DNA from: Oceanospirillum sediminis
Lineage (GTDB): Bacteria; Pseudomonadota; Gammaproteobacteria; Pseudomonadales; Halomonadaceae
Direction of reading: 5' to 3'
Length of the DNA: 34,981 bases
Assembly (NCBI RefSeq): GCF_014164585.1
Contig: NZ_JACJFM010000050.1
Location: 1 to 34,981, forward strand
A program made the position numbers and the translations under genes. Under the pieces are notes generated by a model. It saw only the letters and a program-made list of their open reading frames with translations. It had not been told where the DNA came from and did not search any database. Within the stretch, counting starts at the first letter, position 1. Every line of letters starts with the position of its first letter. This document shows positions 1-6,943 of the stretch, piece after piece.

Positions 1-231
1 TCCACCCTGATTCAGCTGGATATTCATCACCTCCAGAAGCCCCCGATCAGCTGTCAATGGAACTGGTTTATATTTAACCGGACAGCAGTGACACTGCTTA
101 TATATGTTGTTCCTTTAACGCCTGAGGTTCTGAAACTTTTTTGAATAGCAGAGTTCTGTGCTGGTGCTGCCTGCTGCACCAGTATTGCTACTATTAATCA
201 GGAAAGATTGTCACTCGCATAAGCTCGCTGA

Positions 232-1119
232 TTACCTTTGATGTACCTGACCCACTAACCAGGAAAAAAACAGTTCGGCATCAGGGCGCAATACTTCTCC
301 GGCCCGCTTCACAGCATAAAAAGATTCACTGGCAGGAATGCGATGATCGCATAACTCCACCAAACGGCCTTCTTCCAGCATTTTTCCTACCATCGAAGAT
401 CGTGCTAATGCAATACCCACACCTGATTCAGCCAGACTCATAGCAGAAACCAGCGTATCCAGCTGCATGCCTGGAGATAGATCAACACTATTCTCCCCTG
501 CCATAGAGAGCCAATACCCCCATCCCTCTTCATAGCCTAATACATGCAATAGCGTTTGATTCAAAAGGTCTGCAGGTGTTTCTATTGCCGTTTCAGACAG
601 AAACTCAGGTGAACATACGGGAAAGAGCGTATCCTGTGTTAGCCTATGGGCTTCAAGCCCTGGCCAGTGGCCACTACCCCAACGAATCTCAGCATCGTAT
701 ACATCATCCATATCCTTTACCCAAAGGCTACTGATATAGCGAATATTTATCTGGGGGTACACCGTTTTAAACGCTTTTATTTTTGGTGCCAGCCAGAGAA
801 CAAAGAAAGATAAACTACCTTTTATTCGCACCGGTTGACGCTCTTGTGTGGAAAACAGTTCACTGGTAGCAGCAGCTAACCGCGATATTGCATCCTGCAC
901 CACTGGCAAATAAGACTGCCCCTCTTCTGTCAGTGCCAATCCTCTGGGCAGACGGGTAAACAGAGTCACTCCTACATGCTCTTCCAGTAGACGTATCTGC
1001 TGACTGACGGCCCCTTGAGTAATACATAGCTCTTCTGCCGCCCGGGTAAAGTTCAGATAGCGTGCGGAAACCTCGAAAGTACGTAACCAGTTTAAAGGCG
1101 GTAAAGTTTTCTGACTCAT
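232..1119 (-). CDS. LysR-family regulator, GcvA-like
   Basis: DNA-binding transcriptional regulator of the LysR family, GcvA-like subgroup. The N-terminal winged helix-turn-helix lies at about residues 10-65 (motif FTRAAEELCITQGAVSQQI, with the subgroup signature LNWLRTFEVSARYLNFTRAA in front), followed by an effector-binding domain to the C-terminus. I chose the ATG at 1119 (MSQKTLPPLNW) because family members start just before the PPLNxLRxFE block; an in-frame ATG 30 bases upstream has no ribosome-binding site. The length of 295 aa is normal. It lies 89 bases downstream of the PLP enzyme gene on the same strand and may regulate it, but LysR genes are usually divergent from their targets, so the target is open. 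The effector cannot be read from sequence. Confidence 0.9.
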   Translation of the reverse strand: MSQKTLPPLNWLRTFEVSARYLNFTRAAEELCITQGAVSQQIRLLEEHVGVTLFTRLPRGLALTEEGQSYLPVVQDAISRLAAATSELFSTQERQPVRIKGSLSFFVLWLAPKIKAFKTVYPQINIRYISSLWVKDMDDVYDAEIRWGSGHWPGLEAHRLTQDTLFPVCSPEFLSETAIETPADLLNQTLLHVLGYEEGWGYWLSMAGENSVDLSPGMQLDTLVSAMSLAESGVGIALARSSMVGKMLEEGRLVELCDHRIPASESFYAVKRAGEVLRPDAELFFSWLVGQVHQR

Positions 1120-1208
1120 TGAGAGACCTGTGTATTTCTCAGATTGCATAGACGAAAGGATAGCAAAGCCTGAAACAAAAAATAGTATTACAGTGATGGC
1201 AATTATAA

Positions 1209-2414
1209 CTACCGGATATAAGTAAATGCTTGTTGCAGATCAGCAATCAAATCTTCACTATCTTCAATACCCACCGAGATACGAACCAGACCTTCCGAAA
1301 TACCCAGAGCCCGACGTTCCTCTAAGGTATTTTCCACATGACTGGTCGTTCTTGCCGGACCATAAATGGTCTCTACTGCTCCAAGGTTTCCAGCGCAATG
1401 AGCATAATGCAGTTGTGGTAGCAGCTCAGTCACCATTGGCATACCACCCCGTAACACAAAACTAACAATCGCCCCAAAACCACGCATTTGTTCACAGGCA
1501 ATATCATAATTCGGATGTGATGGTAAACCGGGATAATTGACTGTTTCGACCAAAGGCTCGTTTAGTAGGAACTCTGCAATCGCTAAGGCATTGGCCTGCT
1601 GCTGCCGCACTCTTAATGCCAGCGTTTTAATCCCTCTGAGAATTAAAAAGGCCGAAAAAGGATCAAGTGCCGCACCATTAATCTCTCGGTAATGACGCAC
1701 CTGGTTGATCAAAGACTCTTCACCGCAAGCGATCCCTCCCATAACATCACCATGCCCACTTAAAAACTTGGTTGCACTATGCAGAACAATATCCACCCCA
1801 AACAACAGGGGATTCTGGTTTAGTGGTGTCGCAAAAGTGTTGTCCGCAATCACCAATGCTCCAACCTGTTTAGCAGCCTGAGTTAAACGGGCAAGGTCCA
1901 ATATTTTAAGGGTTGGGTTGGTGGGAGTTTCCAGATAAACAACATCGCAACCCTGTAAAATTTCATGTTCAATTTCAGCATAGTTAGTGGTTTCACACAG
2001 ACAAACATCAACCCCCATACGCGGTAAAAATTCTTCAAAGATTTTATTGGTCCCACCATAGCTATCACGGGTTGAAACGACCCGCTTCCCCTGAGATAAA
2101 AAACTGTACAACACACTGCTGATCACCGCCATACCACTGCTGAAGGCGACTGCGGACTCGGCCGATTCAAGCTCGCACAACTTCTGCTCCAGCGCTTCCA
2201 CTGTAGGATTCGACATACGGCTATAGATAAAGCCCGGTTCCTCCCCCTGAGCCACATCATGCCAGACATCAATATCGTTATAGGCATAAGCGGCACTGGT
2301 GACAATCGGCACTTGAGTCGCCCGATAAGGGAGGTTTTCTTGCTCTCCACCCCATACCACCCTGGTGCTATCACCTTTCAAAGCCAGGCCCGTTGCCTTT
2401 TTTTCAATCTTCAT
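1209..2414 (-). CDS. Cystathionine gamma-synthase-family PLP enzyme
   Basis: PLP-dependent trans-sulfuration enzyme of the Cys/Met metabolism family (cystathionine gamma-synthase, cystathionine gamma-lyase or methionine gamma-lyase type). Visible hallmarks are YSRMSNPT near residue 65-71, SSGMA near 92-96, DSYGGTN near 117-123, YLETPTNPT near 160-168, and the PLP lysine in SATKFLSGHGD (K216). The DSYGGTN motif favours the cystathionine synthase/lyase branch; the methionine gamma-lyase cysteine motif is not seen. The start is the ATG at 2414 (MKIEKK), preceded by GAGGTAG at good spacing; a longer frame to 2591 adds 59 residues without family character. The 401-aa length is typical. It lies in a group with a homocysteine methyltransferase-like gene and a binding protein, so a role in methionine/homocysteine turnover is likely. 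The exact reaction is not decided. Confidence 0.9.
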   Translation of the reverse strand: MKIEKKATGLALKGDSTRVVWGGEQENLPYRATQVPIVTSAAYAYNDIDVWHDVAQGEEPGFIYSRMSNPTVEALEQKLCELESAESAVAFSSGMAVISSVLYSFLSQGKRVVSTRDSYGGTNKIFEEFLPRMGVDVCLCETTNYAEIEHEILQGCDVVYLETPTNPTLKILDLARLTQAAKQVGALVIADNTFATPLNQNPLLFGVDIVLHSATKFLSGHGDVMGGIACGEESLINQVRHYREINGAALDPFSAFLILRGIKTLALRVRQQQANALAIAEFLLNEPLVETVNYPGLPSHPNYDIACEQMRGFGAIVSFVLRGGMPMVTELLPQLHYAHCAGNLGAVETIYGPARTTSHVENTLEERRALGISEGLVRISVGIEDSEDLIADLQQAFTYIR

Positions 2415-2768
2415 AAATGCGACTACCTCATACCGTTCTAAAAACATCGCAAGACAACAAGGGTTTGATAGTTTCCTCCCTGAGAACCTGAAAATGTGAT
2501 GAGTCTTGCCCTGAAGTTTTATTTCGATCCTTGAACTTTTTCGGTTCCAATATAGCGAAAATGGACAAAGTTCAGTAACGATGCAATACACCCCTAAGGG
2601 TATTATTTTTTAATGCCTTACACCGTAATAAACGGCATATTCGATCGAAATCAATAAGCAAAGAACATTTCAGCGCCAGAATAGTCATATAGCCATTAGA
2701 TAAAAAATTTTATTAACATGTAGCCAGAATGAGTTGATAACATATCTATTAAGTCTCATGGGAAGCAT
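2415..2768. other. Intergenic region upstream of the PLP enzyme gene
   Basis: AT-rich, about 350 bases between the PLP enzyme start and the terminator behind the binding-protein gene. The first part must hold the promoter and leader of the PLP enzyme gene on the minus strand. I looked for a SAM-type riboswitch and for repeated MetJ-type AGACGTCT boxes and saw neither. Confidence 0.5.
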
Positions 2769-2795
2769 AAAAAGCCGGTATCAAACCGGCTTTTT
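2769..2795 (-). terminator. Rho-independent terminator after the binding-protein gene
   Basis: Perfect 11-bp arms AAAAAGCCGGT and ACCGGCTTTTT around a 5-base loop. The GC core followed by a run of T on the minus strand sits 23 bases past the stop codon of the binding-protein gene. The structure is symmetric, so it could work both ways. It separates the binding-protein/methyltransferase unit from the PLP enzyme gene. Confidence 0.85.
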
Positions 2796-2817
2796 CTTAT
2801 TCTGTTTTCAACGTGTA

Positions 2818-3633
2818 TTACTGGATATTTTTCATCCAGGTATGAGACTCAAACCATTTACTATAGATACGCTGGTAAGTGCCATCACCTTTAATACGTT
2901 TCAGATAGTTATTCAAAAAGTTAACAAAGGTTACGCTGTCGTGACGTACTGCCCAGCCCAAAGGCTCATAGGTGAATGGAGTGTTGAGGTGAAATACACT
3001 ATCTTTGTGCTCTGCAGCATAGATCGCGTTATAGGGCAGATCATACACAAAGGCGTCTGCCTTGCCATTCTTAACCTGAAGCGCTGCGTCTGCAGAGGTT
3101 TCAAACAGATTCAGGGTTGCCTTTGGCAGATACTTCTGCGCAGCCTCTGCACCTGTTGTGCCTAACTGAGATGAGATCGTATATTTAGGGTCATTCAGAT
3201 CTCTATAGCTCTTCACTACCCCTTTTAACTCAGGCGATAGCAGTACCGTTTGACCGATTTCCAGGTACGGATCAGAAAATAGCACCTGAAGATTACGCAG
3301 CGGCGTCACCGTCATGCCACCGATAATCACTTCACATTTACCGGTTTGTAGAGCAGGGATAATACCGTCCCAGGCCGTATTTACCGGCACAAACTTAACT
3401 TTCATGGAACGGGCCATATGCCTGGCAATATCAATATCAAAACCGATAAACTGACCATTTTTTGCCTTCATTTCGAAGGGCACATAACCCGCTTCAAAAC
3501 AGACTCTTAGCTCACCCGTTTCCTGAATTTTATTGATCGCAGAGTTATCTGTAGCCGCTTGAACTGAAACAGATGTTAAGGCAGTCCCCATCAGAGTTGT
3601 GCTCAGCAACACGTTTTTCAGTAATTTTTTCAT
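2818..3633 (-). CDS. Periplasmic amino-acid-binding protein (SBP_bac_3 family)
   Basis: Secreted solute-binding protein of the polar amino-acid ABC transporter type (family 3). The start at 3633 (MKKLLKN) gives a clean signal peptide with cleavage after SVSVQA, about residue 26, and has AAGGA eight bases upstream; a longer frame would bury the signal peptide. The mature domain carries family features such as LRVCFEAGYVPFEM, GFDIDIARHMA, WDGIIPALQTGKCEVIIGGM and FSDPYLEIGQTV. The length is 271 aa. It lies downstream of the homocysteine methyltransferase-like gene with 108 bases between them. No permease or ATPase gene lies nearby, so it is an orphan here and must pair with a transporter encoded elsewhere or act as a sensor. 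A methionine- or S-methylmethionine-type ligand is an inference from the neighbours. Confidence 0.88.
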   Translation of the reverse strand: MKKLLKNVLLSTTLMGTALTSVSVQAATDNSAINKIQETGELRVCFEAGYVPFEMKAKNGQFIGFDIDIARHMARSMKVKFVPVNTAWDGIIPALQTGKCEVIIGGMTVTPLRNLQVLFSDPYLEIGQTVLLSPELKGVVKSYRDLNDPKYTISSQLGTTGAEAAQKYLPKATLNLFETSADAALQVKNGKADAFVYDLPYNAIYAAEHKDSVFHLNTPFTYEPLGWAVRHDSVTFVNFLNNYLKRIKGDGTYQRIYSKWFESHTWMKNIQ

Positions 3634-3741
3634 GTTAAAAGTCCTTAAAAATGACAGAACAAAATATTCAGCGACGATGCTCCCTCCCCATAAGAGGCAA
3701 TGATCGGATGTTTTGTCCTGCAATAAAGTGGAAGAGGGTGC

Positions 3742-4659
3742 TTAAACTGACGTCAGATGTTTTGATAATTGAGCGATATGCTCAGGGCCAATACCACAAC
3801 AGCCACCAATTAAACTAGCCCCTTGCGATTGCCACTGTTTTGCCCATTCCAGATAAGACTGTGGCGTCAGGTCAGCACGCAGTTCATCCAATCCATCATT
3901 AGCGGTGGCATCTTTTGGCTGTGGCGGGAAAGCATTGGCATAAGCACCAATTCGAATACCCCTCAGCTGCAAATCATCCAGCGTCTGACGGGCCACGACA
4001 ATCGCATCAGAAATGGTTTCCGGCTGGCTACAGTTAAACAGGATCGCACTGACTCCTGCCTTAGCCATAGTAGTCACCGCCTCGGCTACGGTTTCACCGG
4101 AACGCAGTAATGGCGTCTCTGTCGGCTCAGAATCTTCCAGAGTAAAAGATAACCAAACCGGTTTATTCTGTGGATTATGCTGATCAATAATGGTTTTGAT
4201 ACTACAAGCTTCAGCAACCAGGCTTTGCGTTTCACACAACCACAGATCGATATCTGCTGACAGAGCTTCAACCAGAGGTGTCGCGATATCAATGACCTTA
4301 TCAGCCTGATACAGATCCGCACGATAGGAACCAAAAAGAGGGGGGATAGAGCCCGCAACCAGAACACTTTCACCACTTTCTTGTACTGCGGCACGGGCTT
4401 CTCTCACTGCAGATTGAGCTAAAGATTTGCCCTGTTCCGCAAAACGGGTTTCACCAATGTGAAAAGGTACCAGAGCATAACTGTTGGTAGTAATTACCCG
4501 GGCACCACTGCGTATAAAGTCTTTGTGGACTTCTTTTACAATGTCCGGTGCTTCTATCATAGCCAGTGCGGACCACTCTGGTTGTTGAAAAGGGGCGCCG
4601 CGACGTTCAAGTTCCCGCCCCATGCCACCATCAAGAATAGTGATGTTAAAACTGCTCAC
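3742..4659 (-). CDS. Homocysteine S-methyltransferase family protein
   Basis: Member of the zinc-dependent homocysteine S-methyltransferase family (MmuM/Pfam S-methyl_trans type), which moves a methyl group, for instance from S-methylmethionine or betaine, to homocysteine to form methionine. The zinc ligands are visible: C210 in ILFNCSQPET and the pair C287-C288 in LIGGCCGIGPEHI. N-terminal ILDGGMGRELERRG and the ITTNSY block also fit. The length of 305 aa matches the short single-domain members. The start codon is GTG at 4659, with AAGGAA eight bases upstream. It is the first gene of the minus-strand group. The methyl donor is not determined; together with the PLP enzyme it suggests salvage or catabolism of methyl-sulfur amino acids. 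Confidence 0.9.
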   Translation of the reverse strand: MSSFNITILDGGMGRELERRGAPFQQPEWSALAMIEAPDIVKEVHKDFIRSGARVITTNSYALVPFHIGETRFAEQGKSLAQSAVREARAAVQESGESVLVAGSIPPLFGSYRADLYQADKVIDIATPLVEALSADIDLWLCETQSLVAEACSIKTIIDQHNPQNKPVWLSFTLEDSEPTETPLLRSGETVAEAVTTMAKAGVSAILFNCSQPETISDAIVVARQTLDDLQLRGIRIGAYANAFPPQPKDATANDGLDELRADLTPQSYLEWAKQWQSQGASLIGGCCGIGPEHIAQLSKHLTSV

Positions 4660-5243
4660 AATAAGTATTCCTTAGAACTAAGGCCTGAAACAAATATTGC
4701 CCCATCAAAACGATACCGCATTTATCTGAAGGCAATAACATAGCGTAGTATATTTATTCGAACGTATGTCAGATCAACAATACACCTGTCAATATTAATA
4801 AAATAAAATATTTTTGTAATATGTAAAAGCTGCTAAAAACCAACGTAATGCATATAAGTTTATAAGGGTATCGAATTAAAAGAGTTTTCCCATTAAAAAA
4901 GCATTGTCTTTCAATTAATATATTAATGCCTGAATGATGTTGGTGTTAATTTGAATAACTACGTCAAGGCTATTTTTCAGAGTGTAAAAAATACGTAAAC
5001 CCCCCCCTTTTCCTGCCAATTCAAGTTAATGTTTCCTGCCAGAGGAAGGCTTTCCATCAATGAAAGATATCATTTTATGAGATATACCAAAGCGTTTAGC
5101 CTGATTTGCGCTAAGTTTTGAGAGCTAATAAGTACTTCAATATAAGTATTTATTACCTCCGGCTAGTGGCCTGAGAGGCAAAAGTTATAAATATCGAAAA
5201 ATTTTTATGCAGGCACTTCATTCGTAAGGGGGAATAGATGACG
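4660..5243. other. Gene-free AT-rich region between methyltransferase and IS remnant
   Basis: About 580 AT-rich bases with no coding frame I can support. The part near 4660-4800 must contain the promoter of the methyltransferase gene on the minus strand; a TATACT-like box (plus-strand 4747-4752) and a TTGATC box (4772-4777) are possible but their 19-base spacing is poor. A run of eight C lies at 5000-5007. No C-terminal part of the neighbouring broken LysR gene is found here, which points to a deletion beside the IS. Confidence 0.5.
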
Positions 5244-5279
5244 TGACGTGGTCAAGCAAATACTACCAGTCCAGTTAAG
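5244..5279. repeat. IS terminal inverted repeat, left
   Basis: Left end of the IS. It pairs with 6045-6080: the inner 15 bases (ACCAGTCCAGTTAAG) are exact and the outer part shares TGAnGTGGTC with scattered mismatches between. The orfB stop codon lies inside this repeat. Confidence 0.85.
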
Positions 5280-5979
5280 CGGCTTCCTGTAGTCGATAAA
5301 ATTCCCGTTCACAGTCATTAGGGCTCATATAACCCAGATATGAGTGAAGTCGCTTTTCGTTGTAATACATTACGATATACTCCCGTATATCCGCTATGGC
5401 TTCTTGCCGGGTTTGATAATGACGCCACTGTACCCGCTCCTGCTTCAATGTGCCGAAGAAACTCTCAGCAACAGCATTATCCCAGCAGTTTCCTTTACGA
5501 CTCATACTACCTGTAAAACCATTCTTATCTATCAGCCTTCGGTACGCATGACTGGCATACTGTGATCCCTGATCTGAATGAATAATCAGCCCTTGCGCTG
5601 GTTTCCTTCGCCAGATAGCCATTGTCAGTGCATCACAGACTAATCGAGCGGTCATCCGCTTATCCATACTCCAGCCAACCACTTTGCGTGAGTACAGATC
5701 GATGATAACGGCCAGATACAACCAGCCTTCATTTGTCCAGATATAAGTAATATCTCCGACATAAGCCTGATTGGGATTCTCAACCCGAAAATGTCTGTCC
5801 AGAACATTATCGTAGACCTGCTTATTATGTTCACTGTTGGTGGTTACCCTGAACTTCTTGCGCTGCCTGACTTCCACTTTTGCCGCTTTCATCAGGCGAC
5901 GGGCCTCACCCCGACTGACCGGATAGTGATGATCTGCCAGCGACTTTATAATCCTGTTCGAGTACCAATGAAATGGCAT
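5275..5979 (-). pseudogene. IS3-family transposase OrfB, 5'-truncated
   Basis: Carries a complete rve-type (DDE) integrase catalytic domain. The catalytic residues are visible as D in YVGDITYIW, D in IIHSDQGSQY and E in AVAESFFGTLKQE, followed by the typical C-terminal YYNEKRLHSYLGYMSP. The N-terminus begins within the helix-turn-helix (KSLADHHYPVSRGEARRLMK), so roughly the first 70-80 residues of a normal OrfB are missing. The ATG at 5979 lies in sequence that belongs to orfA read in another frame, so the start is an artefact of the internal deletion. Protein may still be made, but an OrfAB fusion transposase cannot be. Confidence 0.85.
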
Positions 5980-6016
5980 CCCGCTTAAATTCTTTGGTGT
6001 AACTTTTTCTGGCCAT
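5954..6016 (-). pseudogene. Remnant of IS3-family OrfA, first 21 codons
   Basis: Starting at the ATG at 6016, 21 codons read MARKSYTKEFKRDAISLVLEQ, the standard beginning of an IS3-type OrfA helix-turn-helix protein (xxRKxYxxEFKRDAxxLV). After that the reading departs from the family and the sequence becomes orfB in a different frame. The deletion joint is thus close to 5950. Confidence 0.75.
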
Positions 6017-6044
6017 TATTTTCTCTCCAGTTAATGAAATTATC

Positions 6045-6080
6045 CTTAACTGGACTGGTTACATCTATTAGACCACCTCA
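6045..6080. repeat. IS terminal inverted repeat, right
   Basis: Right end of the IS, the partner of 5244-5279. The frame of the truncated LysR gene runs into this repeat and stops at a TAA at 6046-6048, which shows that the element interrupts the LysR coding sequence. Confidence 0.85.
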
Positions 6081-6600
6081 CTTTCCAGTCACTGAGTAAC
6101 CTCACCAGCAGGCCTTCTGTAACCGCTTGCTGGCAATACATCAGAGGGACCCGGATGATGCCATTGCCTGCCAGAGCACCGGCGACCAGAGGTTGCCCAT
6201 TCTTACTTTCCAGATAACCATCAATCGTAATATCCTGCTGCTGTTCAGGGTTCTGCACTGACTGAAAGCTCCAGCGTCTGACCGAGCCTGTCAGGCAGCG
6301 ATGCTGAATCAGATCTCTGGGGTGATCTGGTGAGCCTGAGCGCTGAATATAAGCCGGGCTGGCCAGGGTAACAATTTCGATATCCATAAGCGGTCTGGCA
6401 ACAAAACCGGCATCTTCCAGATTGCCCATCCGAAAAGCGATATCAAATTCATCCTCAATCAGGTCAACCCTGTGGCTACTGAAATCCAGGTTGACTCTCA
6501 CATCAGGATAAAGGGCCATAAAGTCGGCCACGTAACGTGCGATAATCTATTCACCAATATAACCTCCGACTTCGCAACCGGACTTTCTGCAGTCCGTTGA
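6081..6600 (-). pseudogene. LysR-family regulator fragment (CrgA-like effector domain)
   Basis: Effector-binding part of a LysR regulator of the CrgA/AaeR-like group, recognisable from FMALYPDVRVNLDFSSHRVDL, DIAFRMGNLEDAGFVARPL and GNGIIRVPLMYCQQAV. At the C-terminal side it breaks off at LLSDWK, exactly at the IS end, about 40-50 residues short. At the N-terminal side an in-frame TAG at 6547-6549 separates IIARYVADFMALYPDV from the preceding GGYIGE, and the DNA-binding helix-turn-helix is not found upstream. It is therefore broken at both ends and non-functional as a regulator. Confidence 0.85.
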
Positions 6601-6943
6601 TACCTTTTGTTTCCCTGCTGTTAAACCCGTGACTGAGCGTTTATCTTGCTACCTCAAGAATGATCGTGATGGGGATCTTGATATGAATTATCAGATTGTA
6701 GCAGAGCAGGCCCGGGTCGCTGGGTTAGCGGCCTACGTTTGTTAAGACAGATAACCTGATTAGCTCAGTGTTCTGAATCCGTATATGGTTTTCTTACTAA
6801 TATTTGCATCTCTAATTGCTGATGTTTATAGCTGTATTGTAGTTTCTCCTATTCATGGGAGGCTGCCCCGTGTGGCCCTGCTGAGCACATTGATTGACAA
6901 AAACATGCCGTAGTTGTTTCAGATCATGTCTCGGTTATTGCAG
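6601..6943. other. Gene-free region downstream of the three-gene cassette
   Basis: About 340 bases between the LysR fragment and the helicase stop codon. On the plus strand a frame of about 60 codons ends at a TAA near 6744 (with MNYQIVAEQARVAGLAAYVC at its end). I do not recognise it and see no ribosome-binding site for a full gene. No clear terminator for the helicase operon is visible. It may be debris of the original LysR locus or of mobile DNA. Confidence 0.4.

Larger units (their letters stand above)
5244..6080 (-). mobile_element. Internally deleted IS3-family insertion sequence
   Basis: An 837-bp element with imperfect 36-bp terminal inverted repeats beginning TGA(C/G)GTGGTC and ending ACCAGTCCAGTTAAG, in the IS3-style TG...CA form. 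It encodes the first 21 residues of OrfA (MARKSYTKEFKRDAISLVLEQ) and then jumps into OrfB at its helix-turn-helix segment, so most of orfA and the first part of orfB are lost. Full IS3-type elements are usually about 1.2-1.5 kb. No matching target duplication flanks it: the left flank ends GACG and the right begins CTTT. It cannot transpose on its own unless a full copy supplies transposase. Confidence 0.85.

Noticed and set aside
1-144. Open plus-strand frame at the left edge, and a minus-strand ATG at 27 with GGAGG in front
   Set aside because: The plus frame has no recognisable character; the minus-strand GGAGG is only two bases from the ATG and just nine codons lie in the window.
161-182. 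Hairpin CTGGTGC...GCACCAG after the LysR gene
   Set aside because: Only 7-bp arms with an 8-base loop and no T-run, so too weak to call a terminator.
2734-3165. 143-aa plus-strand frame
   Set aside because: It covers the terminator and the antisense of the binding-protein gene, so it is a shadow frame.
5000-5007. Run of eight C as a possible phase-variation tract
   Set aside because: It lies in gene-free sequence about 340 bases from the nearest start codon, with no promoter around it.
5261-6062. IS borders placed at the inner 15-bp repeat with a TAC target duplication
   Set aside because: The inverted repeats clearly extend outward (TGAnGTGGTC at both ends), so the real element is larger and the TAC match is chance.
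6564-6746. Plus-strand open frame of about 60 codons ending MNYQIVAEQARVAGLAAYVC
   Set aside because: No family match known to me and no ribosome site; it overlaps the LysR fragment and is probably chance or debris.
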